From Acidithiobacillus ferrooxidans ATCC 23270 (GTDB lineage Bacteria; Pseudomonadota; Gammaproteobacteria; Acidithiobacillales; Acidithiobacillaceae), in assembly GCF_000021485.1 (NCBI RefSeq), contig NC_011761.1, forward strand, positions 712,001-776,000: 64,000 bases of DNA, given 5' to 3'. The notes beneath the pieces are model-generated. The model did no database searches. It was not told where the DNA came from and was given only the letters and a program-made list of their open reading frames with translations. Each line of letters starts with the position of its first letter. Positions within the stretch are counted from its first letter, which is position 1. Of this stretch, positions 1 through 8,894 are shown piece after piece. Made by a program: the position numbers and the translations under genes.

Positions 1-2
1 CC

Positions 3-728
3 AAACTGGCCTTCAAGTACCGGGACCAGCTCATCGCTGATCCCGACTTTTGCGATGTGGACATTGCGTCATTGCTGAATCCGGATTTCCTGGATGACTG
101 CGCCAGAGAGATACATCCCCTTATCGCGATGCCACTGCCACCCATTGGACCCGCCAAAGGCGATACGGTCTGGTTCGGGGTGGTGGATGGGCAAGGGCGG
201 ATGGTGAGTGTGATTCAGAGTCTCTACCACGAGTTCGGCACTGGCGTGGTGGCGGGCAATACTGGGGTGTTGTGGAATAATCGCGGCTGCGCCTTTTCTC
301 TGGAGCCGGGACACGTCAATGTGTTGGTGCCGGGGAAACGCCCCTTTCATACCCTTAATCCAGCGCTCTATGCCGAGCAGGGGCGGGTGCAACTCGCCTA
401 CGGCAGTATGGGGGGAGATGGCCAGCCCCAAACCCAGGCGGCACTGCTCATGCGCGTCAAGCACTATGGGCTTTCCCTCGCCGAGTCAGTAGCCAGTCCG
501 CGCTGGCTGTATGGGAGGACCTGGGGAGAGATCTCGGCCGGTTTGCGTCTGGAGCAGCGCTATTCCCGGACTGTTTTTGAGGATTTGCAGCGCTGGGGGC
601 ATCAAGTGTCATGGGTTCCGGGTTACAGTGATTTCATGGGTCATGCGGGCATGGTCGCGCGTGACCTGGAGGGTGGATTTGCCGGTGCCGCTGATCCCCG
701 CAGTGATGGGAGCGTGGCAATGCCGTAG
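3..728 (+). CDS. Gamma-glutamyltransferase family protein, C-terminal part (5' end outside window)
   Basis: The frame is open from the window edge, so this is the 3' part of a larger gene; a GTG at 57 lies inside the frame and is not a start. The protein matches the catalytic small-subunit region of gamma-glutamyltranspeptidases, which cleave gamma-glutamyl bonds such as those of glutathione. The Thr in KGDTVWFGVVD aligns with the N-terminal nucleophile that self-processing exposes in this family. The later GSMGGDGQPQ segment matches the conserved glycine-rich oxyanion motif. Downstream lies a decayed transposase rather than a partner gene. Substrate and location cannot be judged because the signal-peptide end is missing. 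Confidence 0.85.
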   Translation, partial: KLAFKYRDQLIADPDFCDVDIASLLNPDFLDDCAREIHPLIAMPLPPIGPAKGDTVWFGVVDGQGRMVSVIQSLYHEFGTGVVAGNTGVLWNNRGCAFSLEPGHVNVLVPGKRPFHTLNPALYAEQGRVQLAYGSMGGDGQPQTQAALLMRVKHYGLSLAESVASPRWLYGRTWGEISAGLRLEQRYSRTVFEDLQRWGHQVSWVPGYSDFMGHAGMVARDLEGGFAGAADPRSDGSVAMP

Positions 729-774
729 GATGCCTATTTAGATAGTAACTATTCACCAAGGGCGCAGTCACCCC

Positions 775-1010
775 ATGGCAGGCTGCGGGGTTTCTCCCTG
801 AAAGGACGGACCAATGCGTGCAGCAGATCATCGCGCTGCTTGCGTAGGGTTTCCGGAAAGGATCAGCTCGTGCAGAAGGCGGCAGCCCTATCAAATCGCT
901 TGCTTGCCGCGGCGTCATTGCCCCAAGCGCCCGTTCCACAGGATTGTTATCGATGCGGAGTTGTCCTTTTTCGAGATTTAAGATGAGCGCGTAACCGTCT
1001 AAGCGACCCT
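775..1010 (-). pseudogene. IS66-family transposase C-terminal relic
   Basis: The minus strand encodes a stretch containing GQLRIDNNPVERALG, which matches the conserved C-terminal block of IS66 transposases (IDNNxxER). The frame then breaks. A neighbouring frame continues with RDDLLHALV...LPWG, like the usual transposase tail. No upstream part of the transposase and no terminal repeats are visible, so this is an old inactive remnant filling most of the gap between the transferase gene and the next gene. Confidence 0.55.
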
Positions 1011-1159
1011 GATTTGCGCACTGCAAGGAGGGGTGGATGTGACGAAGGGTAAGAAAGTCGCTTTTTGGCTCTTGAATGTGTGACGAAAGCGGTCGGGAAC
1101 CGTTTTTGTAGAGTAGGCCATCGTCCGCTGGGTCATACCTACGCCTGACAGAGCGATGG

Positions 1160-1684
1160 CTATGGCGCTTGTTCCAGTCCGGGCCCCTTCCGGAGATTGT
1201 CCGGTCCAATCGGGGTGATGGAATCGCCCTTTAGGAGATAGGCGCCTCCGAATCCCGCGATATAACGCCCGGATAAGGGATCGAGGCCGAACAGGCGAAA
1301 GTCCGGTAATTGGAATAACAGTTCCATGATGCCGCCGAACTTGGCCTTGAACTGCTCGTAGAGCATATGACAAATTTCGGTTTCCCTGAAGATTTCATGG
1401 ACGTCACACGTATAGCTCACGCGCTTTCTGCCAAGCACCTGAGGGGCACCCTGTTCATCCGTGATGATCATTATCCCGACGGGTTTTTTGGCCGCTAGAT
1501 AGGCCGTATGTGGGGAAAGTCCGCTCACGGCGGTATAAAACTGACGGGTTGCCGCATCATGAATAAATGGTGCCATAGACGCCTCCGGGACACCTGCTGA
1601 ATCGAGTGTGGCCAGAGTCATGGTTTGTGTATTGGCTATCAGATAGTTTATTTCAGCAGCTACGATCTCTATTTTTTCCATCAT
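1160..1684 (-). CDS. HugZ/PPOX-like split-barrel protein
   Basis: A 174-residue protein of the pyridoxamine-phosphate-oxidase-like split beta-barrel group, closest in pattern to the heme-utilization HugZ/HutZ proteins. The early segment LATLDSAGVPEASMAPFI and the late RYIAGFGGAYLL correspond to the two conserved blocks of that group. HugZ relatives bind heme and can degrade it with release of iron; other split-barrel proteins bind FMN or F420, so the cofactor here is inferred only. A GAGGTG ribosome site lies 5 nt before the ATG at 1684. It is divergent from the deacetylase gene and not evidently part of the pigment cluster. Confidence 0.7.
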   Translation of the reverse strand: MMEKIEIVAAEINYLIANTQTMTLATLDSAGVPEASMAPFIHDAATRQFYTAVSGLSPHTAYLAAKKPVGIMIITDEQGAPQVLGRKRVSYTCDVHEIFRETEICHMLYEQFKAKFGGIMELLFQLPDFRLFGLDPLSGRYIAGFGGAYLLKGDSITPIGPDNLRKGPGLEQAP

Positions 1685-2042
1685 ATGCTCACCTCATTCG
1701 GCGGATTGTTCAGTTAAGCCAATACGCGGCGAAATGGTTCATCACTGCCGCATCTTCACGGTTGGGGCGGTTCTGTCCGAGACCGATCAACAAATATACA
1801 AAAGACGATGCGTCCCCGGATCTTGCGCCCCTCCCTGTGCCACCAGTGGTCCGGTGGGTGAATATTCGTTCCGACGACTTGCTGGGAAGCATCTACCATG
1901 CCACACTTTCCACCGAAGCGGTAGCGGACCGATCGGGTACCTTAACGAACACGCCAACAGCAGCGAAACGATATACTTTGGAGGTTGTTTCCATGGAGTA
2001 CGGTCTGCCCCAGATGGCTTGGAACCGGAGGGTTCTGGAAAT
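1685..2042. other. Intergenic region between divergent genes, no gene seen
   Basis: This 358-bp stretch separates the HugZ-like gene from the deacetylase gene. The deacetylase frame is open upstream to 1734, but the extra residues resemble no protein and the ribosome site favours 2043. Promoters for both directions are expected here. A TATACT hexamer at 1972-1977 could be a -10 element, but I find no convincing -35 at the usual distance. Confidence 0.4.
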
Positions 2043-2783
2043 ATGCTGCTGACGTCGGCGTTATGGGCTCTGGCGGGTGCAGGGGTCTTGGGAAATGCCG
2101 TGTTGGGATCTCTGGTCATGTGTCCACGCTGCAAAATAATCAGTGCCAACTTGGTACGCTTGCCAAAAGCGGCCATAGGTCGCGGTGAGATAGCATTAAC
2201 TTTTGACGACGGGCCGGATGCCCACATAACCCCCCTGGTGCTGGACCAACTGGATCTCTATGGCGCGAAAGCCAGCTTCTTTTGTATTGGCGAGAAAGTG
2301 GCCGCACAGCCAGATTTGGTTGCGGAAATCGTGCGTCGCGGACATAGTATAGAAAATCACAGCTATAATCACCGAAATCTATTTGCATTTAGTGGGATAA
2401 GGAAACTAAAAATGGAAGTCGTGGCCACACAACAGGCCATTCATTCCGCAAGTAACGGCATCAGCTCCAGGTTTTTTCGTGCCCCATTTGGCTTTCGCAG
2501 TCCATGGTTGGGTAGCGTATTGCGCCAGACCCATATGCAGCATGTGGCCTGGACCCGGCGCGGCTATGACGCTGTTTGTCGTAATCCCGAGGTGGTGCTC
2601 CGTCGCCTCGTCCACAATCTTTCTGCCGGCGACATTTTGTTGATGCACGACGGAGGATCGGCACGTACACGTAATGGCCAGCCGGTTGTACTGGAGGTGC
2701 TGCCCAGGCTATTGGAACGGTGCGCGAGCCACGGACTGCGCAGTGTATCTTTGCCAATGGCGCTCAGTAATGCGCAATTATAA
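2043..2783 (+). CDS. Polysaccharide deacetylase family (NodB domain) protein
   Basis: A 246-residue carbohydrate esterase family 4 protein. A hydrophobic N-terminal segment (about residues 1-25) would anchor it in the membrane or act as an uncleaved signal. The NodB motifs follow in order: TFDDGPD (metal-binding Asp pair, about residue 57), HSIENHSYNH (metal-binding His pair), RAPFGFRSP, and LLMHDGG near the end. Such enzymes remove N-acetyl groups from amino sugars, using a divalent metal. The ATG at 2043 is chosen because GGAGGG lies 10 nt upstream. It is the first gene of the rightward unit that continues with the FAD oxidoreductase 91 bp later, so it may modify the glycan part of a pigment conjugate; that role is inference. 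Confidence 0.8.
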   Translation: MLLTSALWALAGAGVLGNAVLGSLVMCPRCKIISANLVRLPKAAIGRGEIALTFDDGPDAHITPLVLDQLDLYGAKASFFCIGEKVAAQPDLVAEIVRRGHSIENHSYNHRNLFAFSGIRKLKMEVVATQQAIHSASNGISSRFFRAPFGFRSPWLGSVLRQTHMQHVAWTRRGYDAVCRNPEVVLRRLVHNLSAGDILLMHDGGSARTRNGQPVVLEVLPRLLERCASHGLRSVSLPMALSNAQL

Positions 2784-2874
2784 AAATCCTATCCTTGCTT
2801 GCGGATAAGGTTGTCGATGCGCACGCCATGGGCGCAACTGTTTTCGTGAAAAAATTAATATGGAGCAGATCCTA

Positions 2875-4194
2875 ATGGGAAAAAATGAAATGTCCACTTT
2901 GGCTCCGGCAGCGCAAATCTGTGACGTCCTGGTGATCGGCGGAGGGCCGGCGGGCTCCACGATCAGTGCGTTACTGGCAGGGCGGGGCTACCAGGTGACC
3001 GTTCTGGAAAAGGCGTACCATCCCCGCTTCCATATCGGTGAATCGCTACTTCCGGCCAATTTACCCCTATTGCGGGAATTGGGTGTTGCAGAGGAAATCC
3101 GGCGCATCGGCATGGAAAAATGGGGGGCGGAGTTCAATTCGCCTTACCATGCAGAGAAGATGCAGACCTTTTCTTTTGCCGACGCATGGGACAAATCCAT
3201 GCCGATGGCGTATCAGGTGCGGCGTTCCGAATTCGACGAGATCCTCATTCGCAATGCAGAGCGAAAAGGCGCCAAGGTCATGGAAGGTTGTCGCGCGAAC
3301 GCTGTGGAGTTTCTGCGCGATAACGCCGGGGTGCTGGTCCATGCGCAGCACGGAGATGACCGCCAGGAAACCTGGCAGGCACGCTTCCTGGTGGATGCAT
3401 CCGGCCGCGATACGTTCCTGGGCAATCGTCTCAAATCCAAACGCCGCAACTCCAAGCATAATGGCTCCGCCCTCTACGCGCATTTTCGCGGTGCCCAGCG
3501 CCTTGGCGGCAGGGAAGAAGGAAATATTTCGTTATTCTGGTTTGAGCACGGGTGGTTCTGGTTCATTCCCCTTGCGGATGGAACGACCAGCGTAGGGGCC
3601 GTGGTGTGGCCGTACTACCTCAAATCCAGAAGCAAACCGGTAAACGAGTTTTTTCAGGAAACCATCGAAATGTGCCCTGCCCTCGCAGCACGGCTGGTGA
3701 ATGCCCAGCGCACTACCGATGTCGAGGCCACCGGCAACTACTCCTACGCTTGCGATCAAACCCATGGGCCCAACTATCTGCTGCTGGGCGATGCATTTGC
3801 TTTTATCGACCCGGTTTTTTCTTCGGGGGTCATGCTGGCGATGCAAAGCGCATTCATCGGCGCCGAGACCATCGACACGTGCCTGCGTGAGCCGCAGCGC
3901 GCGGCGCGGGCGCTCAGGGATTTCGATCGCCGGGTGCGCCACGGCGGCAAGGTTTTTTCCTGGTATATTTATCACATCAGCCAACCCGCCATGCGCGATA
4001 TGTTTATGCGCTCGAATAACGTGCTGAGGGCCAGGGAGGCGGTACTCTCGGTCCTTGCCGGAGATATTTTCAGGAAGACGCCGATTTGGCCCTCTCTTGC
4101 CGTCTTTAAGGGTATTTATTACTTGTCTTCCCTGCGTCATGCACGTCGTTCATGGGCAGCCTGGAAGCGGCGTAAAGAAGACATACGAGTATAG
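2875..4194 (+). CDS. FAD-dependent oxidoreductase, tryptophan-halogenase-like, of the pigment cluster
   Basis: A flavoprotein of the group that includes geranylgeranyl reductases and flavin-dependent halogenases. The N-terminal dinucleotide-binding motif is GGGPAGSTIS (about residue 22), and the second FAD motif is LLLGDAFAFIDPVFSSGVML (about residue 300). Related proteins are regular members of aryl-polyene and xanthomonadin gene clusters, where ring halogenation or oxidation has been proposed; the reaction here is unknown. The start at 2875 is preferred over ATG 2860 because GGAG at 2862-2865 sits 9 nt before it. The stop overlaps the start of the chorismatase gene, indicating translational coupling. 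Confidence 0.8.
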   Translation: MGKNEMSTLAPAAQICDVLVIGGGPAGSTISALLAGRGYQVTVLEKAYHPRFHIGESLLPANLPLLRELGVAEEIRRIGMEKWGAEFNSPYHAEKMQTFSFADAWDKSMPMAYQVRRSEFDEILIRNAERKGAKVMEGCRANAVEFLRDNAGVLVHAQHGDDRQETWQARFLVDASGRDTFLGNRLKSKRRNSKHNGSALYAHFRGAQRLGGREEGNISLFWFEHGWFWFIPLADGTTSVGAVVWPYYLKSRSKPVNEFFQETIEMCPALAARLVNAQRTTDVEATGNYSYACDQTHGPNYLLLGDAFAFIDPVFSSGVMLAMQSAFIGAETIDTCLREPQRAARALRDFDRRVRHGGKVFSWYIYHISQPAMRDMFMRSNNVLRAREAVLSVLAGDIFRKTPIWPSLAVFKGIYYLSSLRHARRSWAAWKRRKEDIRV

Positions 4195-5270
4195 TGATGA
4201 CGCCAAGAGCGAACGCCTTGCCTACTGATGCGGGAGAACTTTATTACTCTTACGCCCGTCCTGCCGATGGCGCGTTGCCGTCATTGTCCAGGCAGAAAGG
4301 TTTGCTGGGAATCATTACATTCCAAACCGGTTTTGTTGGAGAAGGGGATGGTGCCAAGCCCGAGGGAATATTACAAATACCGTTATCCGGCCGGGGAGAT
4401 GATCTATGTGAACTATGGAAGACCACGCAACCGGTGCTTGCCGGGACGTTTGGCGATATTACCTACCGCTGCAGCCGCGACTTTTTGTTTGGCAGCATCG
4501 CCTTGGCCGTAGCCGACCTTCCAGCCGGCAATCATGGCCTGATTCACCCCCCTTTACAGAACGCGGCCGAACTCGCGTATCAGCAGATATTCAGCCTGCT
4601 GGATCGCCACGGGTACCCGGGCCTGTTGCGTATTTGGAATTTTGTGCCGGACATCAATGGGGTTAGCCATGGTCTTGAACACTATCGTCAATTCAATATA
4701 GGTCGCCAGGATGCGTTCCTTGCCCACAATCGCCTTCCGTCGAGGCAAAACATCCCCGCAGCCAGCGCATTGGGCTCCGTCGATGGACCGCTGGTCGTGT
4801 ACTTTCTTGCGGCACGGCGTAACTCGGTGGCCGTTGAAAACCCCAGGCAGATCAGTGCCTACCATTACCCGCAAGAATACGGGCCAAGCAGCCCGACCTT
4901 CTCTCGTGCCGGCTGGGTTGATCTAGGACAACAAAAAATTCTCTTCATTTCCGGAACGGCCAGCATCATCGGGCATCAAACCCGGCATGGCGGGAATGTG
5001 GCGGCGCAAGCACGCGAAAGCATGGCGAATATCGCCGCCGTCGTCGCAGAGACAAATCGCGTCGCGGCTGGATCCCCATATGACCTCAACGACCTTTCCT
5101 ACAAGGTTTATTTGCGGCAGTTCACGGATCTGCCGATCGTTCGGGCCGAACTGGATCGTCTTGTTACGCCAAAGGCTCCGATATTTTATCTTCAGGCTGA
5201 TATCTGCCGAGCAGATCTTCTGGTGGAAATTGAGGCAACCGCGGGCGTACTCCATGGCGGTATGGCATGA
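4194..5270 (+). CDS. Chorismatase (FkbO/Hyg5/XanB2-like), hydroxybenzoate starter synthesis
   Basis: A 358-residue protein with the pattern of the chorismatase family: GNHGLIHPP, LLRIWNFVPDIN, ENPRQISAYHYP, YGPSSPTFSRA and ISGTASIIGH in order. Members hydrolyse chorismate to pyruvate plus a dihydrodiol, 3-hydroxybenzoate or 4-hydroxybenzoate. XanB2 of Xanthomonas makes 3- and 4-hydroxybenzoate, the former priming xanthomonadin synthesis. Its place beside the other cluster genes suggests the same starter-unit role. GTG 4194 and ATG 4197 are both possible starts directly at the preceding stop. The stop overlaps the next gene by 4 bp. Which hydroxybenzoate isomer is formed cannot be read from sequence by eye. 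Confidence 0.82.
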   Translation: MMTPRANALPTDAGELYYSYARPADGALPSLSRQKGLLGIITFQTGFVGEGDGAKPEGILQIPLSGRGDDLCELWKTTQPVLAGTFGDITYRCSRDFLFGSIALAVADLPAGNHGLIHPPLQNAAELAYQQIFSLLDRHGYPGLLRIWNFVPDINGVSHGLEHYRQFNIGRQDAFLAHNRLPSRQNIPAASALGSVDGPLVVYFLAARRNSVAVENPRQISAYHYPQEYGPSSPTFSRAGWVDLGQQKILFISGTASIIGHQTRHGGNVAAQARESMANIAAVVAETNRVAAGSPYDLNDLSYKVYLRQFTDLPIVRAELDRLVTPKAPIFYLQADICRADLLVEIEATAGVLHGGMA

Positions 5271-6070
5271 GCCAAGTCCAGGGGTCGGGTATTCCAGGTA
5301 TATTGCGTACGCTGCGGGAATATCTCGCCTTCTATTGCGGGCTGGGACTGTTGGCGAGCGTCAGCCTCCTGTGGTCCGTGCTGGCCCTGCCACTGAGCCT
5401 CGTGCTGCCCAGGAAATGGAAAAAACGGACGGGACGACTGGTTATTACCATGGGTTTCCGAATCTACCTGCGGGCCTTATCCATTATGGGGGCCTGCCGT
5501 TTTGACCTGAAGGCGCTGGATATTCTCCAGGGCGAATCGCCCATGATCATCGCGCCCAATCACCCTTCGCTGATGGATGCGCTGATGGTGATTTCCCGCT
5601 TGCCCAATCTGGCGTGCATCATGAAGTCAGAGTTGGTGGATAACGTATTTTTTGGCGCGGGCGCCCGTTTGGCTGGTTATATCCGCAATGATTCGTTACG
5701 CGGCATGATCTATCTTGCCGTGGAAGACCTGCGCAGCGGCAGTCATTTGCTGCTCTTCCCGGAAGGCACCCGGAGCAACCGTCTCCCCATCGGGACCGTA
5801 CGCGGTAGCATTGCCCTGATTGCCAAGGAGGCTGGGGTGCCTATCCAAACTGTTTTGATCGAAACCGACTCGGCTTTCCTGACCAAGGGCTGGCCTTTTT
5901 TCCGCAAGCCATCCATGCCCATTCACTATCGAATACATCTCGGCCAACGCTTTGACCCGCCGACCGATGTGCGCGTCTTCACCGCGGAGTTGGAAAGCTA
6001 CTTCCAATCGGCATTGGTGGACGCCAAATTGCCGCATCTCCCCGCAGTAACGGATGTTCATTCTTCATGA
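5267..6070 (+). CDS. PlsC-type 1-acyl-glycerol-phosphate acyltransferase-like protein
   Basis: A 267-residue member of the lysophospholipid acyltransferase superfamily. It has a hydrophobic N-terminal segment (about residues 22-50), the catalytic NHPSLMD box (H-x4-D, about residue 100) and the acceptor-binding FPEGTRS box (about residue 165). Such proteins work at the inner face of the membrane and move an acyl group from an ACP or CoA thioester to a hydroxyl. In aryl-polyene clusters relatives are thought to load the polyene onto a lipid or glycolipid. It overlaps its neighbours on both sides by 4 bp (ATGA), so it is translated in a coupled unit. Confidence 0.85.
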   Translation: MSQVQGSGIPGILRTLREYLAFYCGLGLLASVSLLWSVLALPLSLVLPRKWKKRTGRLVITMGFRIYLRALSIMGACRFDLKALDILQGESPMIIAPNHPSLMDALMVISRLPNLACIMKSELVDNVFFGAGARLAGYIRNDSLRGMIYLAVEDLRSGSHLLLFPEGTRSNRLPIGTVRGSIALIAKEAGVPIQTVLIETDSAFLTKGWPFFRKPSMPIHYRIHLGQRFDPPTDVRVFTAELESYFQSALVDAKLPHLPAVTDVHSS

Positions 6071-6828
6071 GCGGGGCGTCGACTACTCACCTGTTGCTGA
6101 TTCCTAGCTACAATCCCGGTCCAAAGGTGTATGAAACCGTGGCATTGGCACGGCAGCGGTGGAACCCCGTATGGATAGTGGTGGATGGCAGCACCGACGG
6201 AACGGCTGCGGGGCTGGAGGCGCTGGCCGCCCAAGACGGCGGGTTACACGTTTTTCAACGCACCAGTAATCAGGGTAAGGGCGCGGCCGTGCTTTTCGGT
6301 CTGGATCAGGCCGCCACGCAGGGTTACACTCATGTGCTGACGATGGATTCCGACGGGCAGCACCCCATGGATGCCATTCCCGCGTTTATGGCAGCATCCC
6401 TGCAAAATCCGGATGCCATGATCCTCGGAGTCCCGGTCTTCGATGCCAGCGCTCCAACCTTGCGAGTAAAAGGCCGCAGGGTATCCAACTGGTGGGCCAA
6501 CTTGGAGACCCTGGGGGGAGGCATTGGTGATTCCCTGTTTGGTTTTCGCGTTTATCCCATCGCGCCGTTGCGGCAACTGATGCACTCACAACGCTGGATG
6601 CGACGCTTCGATTTCGATCCGGAGGCGGCGGTGCGTATGTCCTGGCGTGGTGTCAGAATTATCAACATGCCAGCAACAGTCCGCTATTTCCGCGCCGATG
6701 AGGGCGGAGTATCCCATTTTCGCTATCTGCGGGACAACGTGCTGCTTACCTGGATGCACACTCGCCTGTTCTTCGGTTTTCTGGTTCGTTTGCCCGTATT
6801 GTTGTTGCGTTACTGGTCTGGGCGGTAA
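6067..6828 (+). CDS. Family 2 glycosyltransferase of the pigment cluster
   Basis: A 253-residue GT-A fold glycosyltransferase. It contains LLIPSYNPG at the N-terminus, VVDGSTDGT and the metal/nucleotide-sugar binding TMDSDGQHP. A hydrophobic C-terminal segment (FFGFLVRLPVLLL) suggests membrane association. Comparable enzymes are common in aryl-polyene loci and probably add a sugar to the lipid carrier or pigment; the donor is unknown. Its start overlaps the acyltransferase stop (ATGA). Its 3' end overlaps the antiporter gene on the other strand by 19 bp, so the two units converge with no spacer. Confidence 0.85.
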   Translation: MSGASTTHLLLIPSYNPGPKVYETVALARQRWNPVWIVVDGSTDGTAAGLEALAAQDGGLHVFQRTSNQGKGAAVLFGLDQAATQGYTHVLTMDSDGQHPMDAIPAFMAASLQNPDAMILGVPVFDASAPTLRVKGRRVSNWWANLETLGGGIGDSLFGFRVYPIAPLRQLMHSQRWMRRFDFDPEAAVRMSWRGVRIINMPATVRYFRADEGGVSHFRYLRDNVLLTWMHTRLFFGFLVRLPVLLLRYWSGR

Positions 6829-8156
6829 TCTGTGGTCAAACGGTTTTGCGACCGCTCGGGTATGGGAACGGGGGAGGTCAGTTGTACCCCGGCCCGGGGT
6901 AACCACGCACGGAGAAAAGGTGTCGTGATGATGGTGCTGAAGATGGCCATGATCACCAGCATGGTGAAAACCTGCTGGGATATGGCACCCAGATCATATC
7001 CTACATTGATGACGATCAACTCCATTAATGCGCGGGTATTCATCATGATGCCCATAACCTTGGCCTGGTGGTGGTTCAAACCGGCGATCCGTGCCGCCCC
7101 ATATGCACCGCCGAACTTGCCCACCGTCGCAAGAAGTAAGATCGATCCGCACCAACCCCAGAGTGACGCGCTGTCCAATCCGCCAATATTGGTACGCAGG
7201 CCCGTATAAGTGAAGAAAATCGGGAGAAAGAAGACCAGCACAAAAGGGGAGACCCGCTCATTCCACGCCTCCACGAATTCATCCGCGTCGTGGAGGATGA
7301 CGCCCATGATGAAGCCGCCAAAGATCGTGAAAATCCCCAACGAAGAGGTGATCAATCCGGAAACGAATATGCTGATCAGGATGATGCCCAACAAATGCGG
7401 AGTCAGCTTGCCTCCCGCGCTGAAGCGCCGGATCACCCATTTCATCAGCGGCCGAATGCCAGATATCCAGATGACGATGAAAGCGAATACCAAAAAAACC
7501 TTGATGGCGAAGGTGAGCGCTTCAAAATGGGACAGCGCCAGAGTCGTCACCAGCGCGAGCAACAACCAGCCGACGACGTCGTTGATTGCCGCCGCACTGA
7601 TGGCAATGACTCCGAGGCGGGATCTGGTCATGCCGAACTCCATCATGATGCGGCCAAGGATGGGTACGGCGGTGATAGAAAATGCGGTGGCGATAAACAG
7701 TGCCGATGTCCACGGTTCGGCTTGGGGAGCGAGAACGGGCGCGCTGACCAGGCCGAACCCCAGACCAAGGACGAATGGTATCAGCATACTTGCCGTTGCC
7801 ACCCATAACACCGCATTCCGGTTTGCTTTTTCTTTCAGGTGGGAAAAATCGAATTCCAGACCGATCTGAAACATCAACAGGATCAGACCCAGTTGAGAAA
7901 GGGCATCCAGGGGGCCAGCAGGAATCGAATGAAAAATGTAGTGGAAGGCATCGGGCATCAGCAGGCCGAACAGCGACGGACCCAGCACGATTCCGGCGAC
8001 GATTTCGCCAACCACCGCCGCCTGGCCGATCCTGGCGGCGATTTCTCCACCCATGCGCGCGGCGAATATGATGACGCTGAGTGACAGCAATGTGAAAAAG
8101 ATCAGCAGTTCGGATTTCTGCGCGGGCAGATCAAAAACATGACTAAGCGTGCTCAT
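6810..8156 (-). CDS. Cation:proton antiporter, CPA2 family
   Basis: A 448-residue integral membrane protein with about twelve hydrophobic segments. Features of the CPA2 (Kef/GerN/NapA-like) family are VVGEIVAGIVLGPS near residue 50, IATAFSITAVPILGRI, and AAINDVVGWLLLALV, whose Asp is in the position of the transport carboxylate. It ends shortly after the membrane domain and lacks a C-terminal RCK/TrkA nucleotide-binding domain. The family exchanges Na+ or K+ for protons at the inner membrane. Only 15 bp separate it from the fabG-type stop, so it is probably the last gene of the pigment ketosynthase operon. That link to pigment synthesis is unusual. Confidence 0.85.
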   Translation of the reverse strand: MSTLSHVFDLPAQKSELLIFFTLLSLSVIIFAARMGGEIAARIGQAAVVGEIVAGIVLGPSLFGLLMPDAFHYIFHSIPAGPLDALSQLGLILLMFQIGLEFDFSHLKEKANRNAVLWVATASMLIPFVLGLGFGLVSAPVLAPQAEPWTSALFIATAFSITAVPILGRIMMEFGMTRSRLGVIAISAAAINDVVGWLLLALVTTLALSHFEALTFAIKVFLVFAFIVIWISGIRPLMKWVIRRFSAGGKLTPHLLGIILISIFVSGLITSSLGIFTIFGGFIMGVILHDADEFVEAWNERVSPFVLVFFLPIFFTYTGLRTNIGGLDSASLWGWCGSILLLATVGKFGGAYGAARIAGLNHHQAKVMGIMMNTRALMELIVINVGYDLGAISQQVFTMLVIMAIFSTIITTPFLRAWLPRAGVQLTSPVPIPERSQNRLTTDYRPDQ

Positions 8157-8171
8157 GGAAAGCTCCAGGGT

Positions 8172-8894
8172 TCATGCCATGGCGCCATTGATGGAAATGA
8201 TCTGTCCACTGATGTAGGCGGCTTGTTCCGAGGCAAGAAACCCAACCAGATCGGCCACTTCCTCGGGTCGCCCGGCACGCTTCATCGGCACCATTTGCGC
8301 GATGGCGTCAATAGGGAAGGCATTCGCGCTCATTTCGGTCGCGATGATGCCAGGCGCCACGGCGTTGACCGTAATCCCACGGTTGGCGACCTCCAGCGCC
8401 AGGGATTTGGTGGCCGCATGCAGCGCACCCTTGGCCGCCGAATAGTTGACCTGACCGCGATTACCCGTTAGCGCGGCCACCGAGGTGATATTGATGATGC
8501 GCCCCCAGCGCGTGCGGATCATGGGCATGAGTACGGCCTGCGTTACATGGAAGAAACCGTTCAGTGATACGTCTATCACGCCCTGCCACTGCCGCGCGCT
8601 GAGGGCCGGGAAGACCGCATCGTCATGAATGCCGGCATTGTTGACCAGAACCTGGATGGGCCCGGCTTCGAGCTCATCCTGCAAGGCCGCAGTGGTGGCC
8701 TGTGCATCGGTGACGTCGAAAGCCAACAAGGTGGCATCGCCACCCGTGGCGACGATAGAGTCTGCGAGAGCCTGGGCTTTCTCTGGGTTGCGATGGGTAT
8801 GAATAATGACCTGGAGGCCATCTGCGGCGAGTTTTTTGCAGATAGCGGCACCAATGCCGCCGCTACCGCCGGTGACCAGGGCGCGCTTAGGCAT
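8172..8894 (-). CDS. 3-oxoacyl-ACP reductase (FabG-type) of the pigment cluster
   Basis: A 240-residue short-chain dehydrogenase. It has the NADPH-binding TGGSGGIGA motif at residues 8-16, NNAG near residue 85, the catalytic Ser in NITSVAALTG and the YSAAK active-site motif. It should reduce the beta-keto group after each condensation of polyene elongation. The frame is open further upstream to 9122 but the extra residues are shadow sequence. The ATG at 8894 has GGAGGAG just upstream and overlaps the end of the dehydratase gene by 8 bp. Cluster context, not sequence alone, separates it from housekeeping FabG. Confidence 0.87.
   Translation of the reverse strand: MPKRALVTGGSGGIGAAICKKLAADGLQVIIHTHRNPEKAQALADSIVATGGDATLLAFDVTDAQATTAALQDELEAGPIQVLVNNAGIHDDAVFPALSARQWQGVIDVSLNGFFHVTQAVLMPMIRTRWGRIINITSVAALTGNRGQVNYSAAKGALHAATKSLALEVANRGITVNAVAPGIIATEMSANAFPIDAIAQMVPMKRAGRPEEVADLVGFLASEQAAYISGQIISINGAMA

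Noticed and set aside
1734-2042. Upstream extension of the deacetylase frame
   Set aside because: The extra residues have no recognisable pattern and the ribosome site GGAGGG is placed for ATG 2043.
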